From assembly GCF_013409505.1 (NCBI RefSeq), contig NZ_JACCBN010000001.1, positions 4,774,001 through 4,838,000 on the forward strand: a stretch of 64,000 nt of DNA, in the 5' to 3' direction. Shown here piece by piece: positions 61,591 through 64,000 of this stretch. Source of the DNA: Actinomycetospora corticicola. Its GTDB lineage: Bacteria; Actinomycetota; Actinomycetes; Mycobacteriales; Pseudonocardiaceae. Both the position numbers and the translations under genes were made by a program. The notes under the pieces are model-generated. The model was not told where the DNA came from and ran no database searches. It saw nothing but the letters and a program-made list of their open reading frames with translations. The stretch's first letter is position 1; each line of letters opens with the position of its first letter.

Positions 61591-61644
61591 GGTCCGCGGG
61601 GCGCACGTGACGCCCACGTCGTTGACCCCCGGCCCGTGGTGTGG

Positions 61645-61803
61645 TCGGCTCATCGCTCGACGGACGCGGAGGAAGCCGGTGTGAATCCGGCGCGGTCCCG
61701 CCACTGTCACCGGGGAGCGGACCCCATGCATGGCCACGGCCGGGAGACCGGCGGGAAGGCCGGGGCGAGTGTCGATCCGGGAGCCAGGAGACTCCGGCCG
61801 TCG
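61645..61803 (+). promoter_or_regulatory. Cobalamin riboswitch
   Basis: Conserved core: GAAGCCGGTGTGAATCCGGC then GCGGTCCCGCCACTGT, and the B12 box GAGCCAGGAGACTCCGG about 100 nt later. It precedes the cobalamin genes (cobC, bluB) and should lower their expression when adenosylcobalamin is abundant. About 80 nt separate it from the first start codon; no clear intrinsic terminator is seen, so translation control is more likely. Confidence 0.93.
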
Positions 61804-61885
61804 TGAGGTGCCACCAGCACGCCGACGGCTCCACCCACGGGTCGCCGGCCGATCGGGCGAGGAACCCGAGGAAGGCCTGCCTGCG

Positions 61886-62263
61886 ATGACGCACGCCCCC
61901 CAGACCGGACGACCCTTCGGACCCCGACGCTTCCTGCGCCGCCACACCGCCTGCCCCCGCCCGACCACCTGGCGGACCCGTGCCGCCGACGACGTCCGGG
62001 CCGCCCTCGCGCTCGCCTGTCTCGGCGACGACGCGACCGTGCCGTTCGACCTCCTGGGCGCGGGACCGGTGCGCTCCCGCGCCGACCTCGCGGCCCGCAT
62101 CGACACGCTGACCGGAGCCCTGCTGGAGCGGATGGACGCCGAGGACTGGGACCCGGGTGCGGCACCGCGCGCGGTCACCTCCGTGCTCGCCGCGTCGGTG
62201 CCCGCGGCGGAGGCGGCGCTGCTGCGGGCCGCCGCCGGCGCGCGCCAGGGCGAGATGCGGTGA
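61886..62263 (+). CDS. Hypothetical protein, first gene of the B12 operon
   Basis: A 125-aa protein: MTHAPQTGRPFGPRRFLRRH, then WRTRAADDVRAALALACLGD and RADLAARIDTLTGALLERMD. Helical after residue 30; no known domain and few conserved-looking residues (three Cys and His near the start). Directly under the cobalamin riboswitch and overlapping cobC by 4 nt, so it probably has a role in cobalamin synthesis, cobalt handling or its regulation. Confidence 0.7.
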   Translation: MTHAPQTGRPFGPRRFLRRHTACPRPTTWRTRAADDVRAALALACLGDDATVPFDLLGAGPVRSRADLAARIDTLTGALLERMDAEDWDPGAAPRAVTSVLAASVPAAEAALLRAAAGARQGEMR

Positions 62264-63324
62264 CGGCGCTCCTCCCCAGCGAGCCACCCGTTCCCGCCAC
62301 CGACGACCCGCACGACCTCGCCCACCACGGCGACGCCGAGGTCGGTCCCGGTCTGGTGGACCTCGCGGTCAACGTCCGGGCCGACACCCCGCCGGCCTGG
62401 CTGACCGAGCGGCTCGCCGCCTCCCTCGCCGATCTCGCCGCCTATCCCGACGCCGGGTCGGCGCGGAGGGCGGTGGCGGCCGCGCACGGCCGCGACGCGG
62501 CGCAGGTGTGGCCGGTGGCGGGGGTCGCGGAGGCGTTCGTGCTGCTCGCCCGGGCCCTGCGGCCCGCGCGGCCCGTCGTCGTGCACCCGCAGTTCACCGA
62601 GCCGGAGGCCGCGCTGCGGGCGGCCGGGCACGCGGTGGAGCGGGTGGTGCTCGGTGGCGACCTGACGCTGCACCCGGGCGACGTGCCCGAGGAGGCCGAT
62701 CTCGTCGTCGTCGGGAACCCGACCAACCCCACCTCCGTGCTGCACCCCGCCGCCACCATCGCCGCGCTGGCCCGGCCGGGGCGGGTGCTCGTCGTCGACG
62801 AGGCCTTCGCCGACACGGTGCCGGGCGAGCCGGAGTCGCTGGCCGGGCGCACGGACCTGCCCGGGCTCGTCGTCCTGCGGAGCCTCACGAAGACCTGGGG
62901 GCTCGCGGGGCTGCGCGTGGGGTACGTGCTGGCTCCTGCGGACCTGGTCGCGCAGCTGGCCGCGGCCGCGCCGCCGTGGTCGGTCTCGACACCCGCGTTG
63001 GTCGCGATGCAGGCCTGCACGACGACGGGGGCACGGGCGGAGGCCGACCGCGCGGCGGTCGCGCTGGCGGCCGACCGGGAGCACCTGTTGGCGGCGCTCC
63101 GCGACCTCGACGGCGTGGAGGTGCGGGGCTCCGATCCCGCGTCGAGCTTCCTGCTGCTGCGCTTCCCCGGGCGGACCGACGTGCGGGCCCGGCTGCGCGA
63201 CCGTGGCTGGGCCGTGCGCCGGGGGGACACGTTCCCGGGGCTCGACGCGGAGCACGTGCGCGTGGCCGTCCGGGACCGGACGACGATGGACGCCTTCGTC
63301 GACGTGCTGCGGGAGGTGCTGTGA
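62260..63324 (+). CDS. cobC: Threonine-phosphate decarboxylase-like aminotransferase
   Basis: A 354-aa class I/II PLP protein of the CobC/CobD family. VDLAVNVRADTPPAWLTERL (family N-terminal motif resembling LSTNxNPxGP), VVGNPTNPTSVLHP, VVDEAFADTVPGEPESLAGR and VLRSLTKTWGLAGLRVGYVL with the PLP lysine. It makes (R)-1-aminopropan-2-ol phosphate for the cobalamin side chain. GTG start overlaps the previous stop; its stop overlaps the bluB start. Confidence 0.87.
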   Translation: MTALLPSEPPVPATDDPHDLAHHGDAEVGPGLVDLAVNVRADTPPAWLTERLAASLADLAAYPDAGSARRAVAAAHGRDAAQVWPVAGVAEAFVLLARALRPARPVVVHPQFTEPEAALRAAGHAVERVVLGGDLTLHPGDVPEEADLVVVGNPTNPTSVLHPAATIAALARPGRVLVVDEAFADTVPGEPESLAGRTDLPGLVVLRSLTKTWGLAGLRVGYVLAPADLVAQLAAAAPPWSVSTPALVAMQACTTTGARAEADRAAVALAADREHLLAALRDLDGVEVRGSDPASSFLLLRFPGRTDVRARLRDRGWAVRRGDTFPGLDAEHVRVAVRDRTTMDAFVDVLREVL

Positions 63325-64000
63325 GCGCTCTGGGACCGGACGACCGGGAGGCGTTGTACCGGGTGCTGGCGGCCCGGCGGGACGTGCGCACCGGCTTCAC
63401 CGACGAGCCCGTGGACGACGCGGCGCTGCGCCGGGTCCTCGCCGCCGCGCACACCGCGCCGAGCGTCGGGTTCTCCCAGCCCTGGGACTTCCTCGTGCTC
63501 CGCGACGCGGGCCTGCGCGCCGAGCTGGCGGACCTCGCCGCGGCGCAGCGGACGGCCTTCGCGGCGTCCCTGCCGGCCGCCAGGGCCCGGGCGTTCGCGG
63601 GGCTGAAGGTGGAGGCGATCCGGGAGGCGCCGCTCGGCGTCGTCGTGACCTGCGACCCCACCCGGGGCGGTCGGCACGTCCTGGGGCGCGCGACCCAGCC
63701 GCGGATGGCCGCGCACTCGGTGGCCGGCGCGGTGCAGAACCTGTGGCTCGCGGCGCGGGCCGAGGGGCTCGGCGTGGGGTGGGTGTCGTTCTTCCGCGAG
63801 CGGGAGATGGCCGCGCTGCTCGGCGAGCGGGTGGGGCTGCCGCAGCACCTCGAGATCGTGGCCTACCTGTGCGTGGGGCACGTGACCGCGTTCGCAGACG
63901 CGCCGGAGCTGGAGAGCGCCGGCTGGGCCCGGCGCCGACCCTTGGAGTGGGCCGTGCACGAGGGCACCTGGGGCACGCACGTCGGCGGGGACGCGCTGGA
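63321..64000 (+). CDS. bluB: 5,6-dimethylbenzimidazole synthase, partial (runs off the right edge)
   Basis: First 226 codons of a BluB flavin destructase. ALYRVLAARRDVRTGFTDEP, LRRVLAAAHTAPSVGFSQPW DFLVLR, MAAHSVAGAVQNLWLAARAE GLGVGWVSFF and HLEIVAYLCVGHVTAFADAP ELESAGWARRRPL-type end match BluB closely. The enzyme fragments FMNH2 to form the lower ligand of B12. GTGA overlap with cobC. More cobalamin genes are expected beyond the window. Confidence 0.93.
   Translation, partial: MSALGPDDREALYRVLAARRDVRTGFTDEPVDDAALRRVLAAAHTAPSVGFSQPWDFLVLRDAGLRAELADLAAAQRTAFAASLPAARARAFAGLKVEAIREAPLGVVVTCDPTRGGRHVLGRATQPRMAAHSVAGAVQNLWLAARAEGLGVGWVSFFREREMAALLGERVGLPQHLEIVAYLCVGHVTAFADAPELESAGWARRRPLEWAVHEGTWGTHVGGDAL

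Noticed and set aside
60000-64000. Biosynthetic gene cluster for a secondary metabolite
   Set aside because: No polyketide, NRPS, terpene or RiPP core gene is present anywhere in the window.

Overview
The window is high-GC actinobacterial chromosome, most likely from the Pseudonocardiales (Pseudonocardia or Actinomycetospora-like). This is inferred from codon use, many leaderless genes (a TAnnnT -10 box about 7 nt before the start codon), a proteasome activator ending in GQYL, and galactan-export genes in an order like Mycobacterium tuberculosis Rv3777-Rv3783. The species cannot be named from this sequence alone.

Layout. 1-3.1 kb (minus): a cell-envelope operon, pafE/bpa - wzm - wzt - glfT1-like. 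3.2-18.1 kb: host genes (PLP-enzyme-like protein, quinone oxidoreductase, MarR, tRNA-Ser, TetR with flavin monooxygenase, LtrA, DUF1990, acyltransferase, hisC2, a dienelactone-hydrolase-like protein, a phosphatidylglycerol lysyltransferase-like protein, Zn-ADH). A complete IS1182-family element (4.5-6.1 kb) sits in the middle of a dispersed palindromic repeat. 18.35-27.35 kb: tRNA-Ser(GCT), then tRNA-Arg(ACG), whose 3' end is duplicated 8.8 kb downstream. The two 44-bp copies bound a compact actinomycete integrative and conjugative element (AICE) with int, xis, an FtsK-like translocase, whiB, a GntR-kinase fusion, an HUH-type Rep, and cargo that includes a BrnT-like/RHH toxin-antitoxin pair and a DUF6941 protein.

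27.4-41.6 kb: nuclease-like secreted protein, DUF3159, S9 peptidase with a divergent MerR regulator and a dialkylglycine decarboxylase, sterol-desaturase-like protein, TetR/SDR pair, mtnA, a secreted S33 peptidase with an apparent CTG start, mazEF, a 34-residue membrane peptide and purU. 42-57.6 kb: csbD-like gene, DUF3048 and DUF1707 proteins, a Ser/Thr kinase, acetamidase, SDR, a 1212-residue class A penicillin-binding protein, a four-gene overlapping CLC operon, mobA and an AEC transporter. 57.7-59.9 kb: fhs and fchA (one-carbon metabolism). 60-64 kb: asparaginase, a LuxR protein with a degenerate receiver, then a cobalamin riboswitch ahead of a cobalamin operon (unknown protein, cobC, bluB) that runs off the right edge.

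How parts work together. The left operon links galactan synthesis and export to proteasome control. PurU, Fhs and FchA all interconvert formyl-folates. The MerR, TetR and TA loci carry visible autoregulatory operators. The most unusual signals are the palindromic repeat family (four copies, one split by an IS and one supplying a gene's start codon), twin MerR-type promoters with identical 19-bp spacers, the AICE attachment region that has also copied the tRNA terminator, several enzymes missing key catalytic residues, and repeated CTAG stop-codon sharing between convergent genes.
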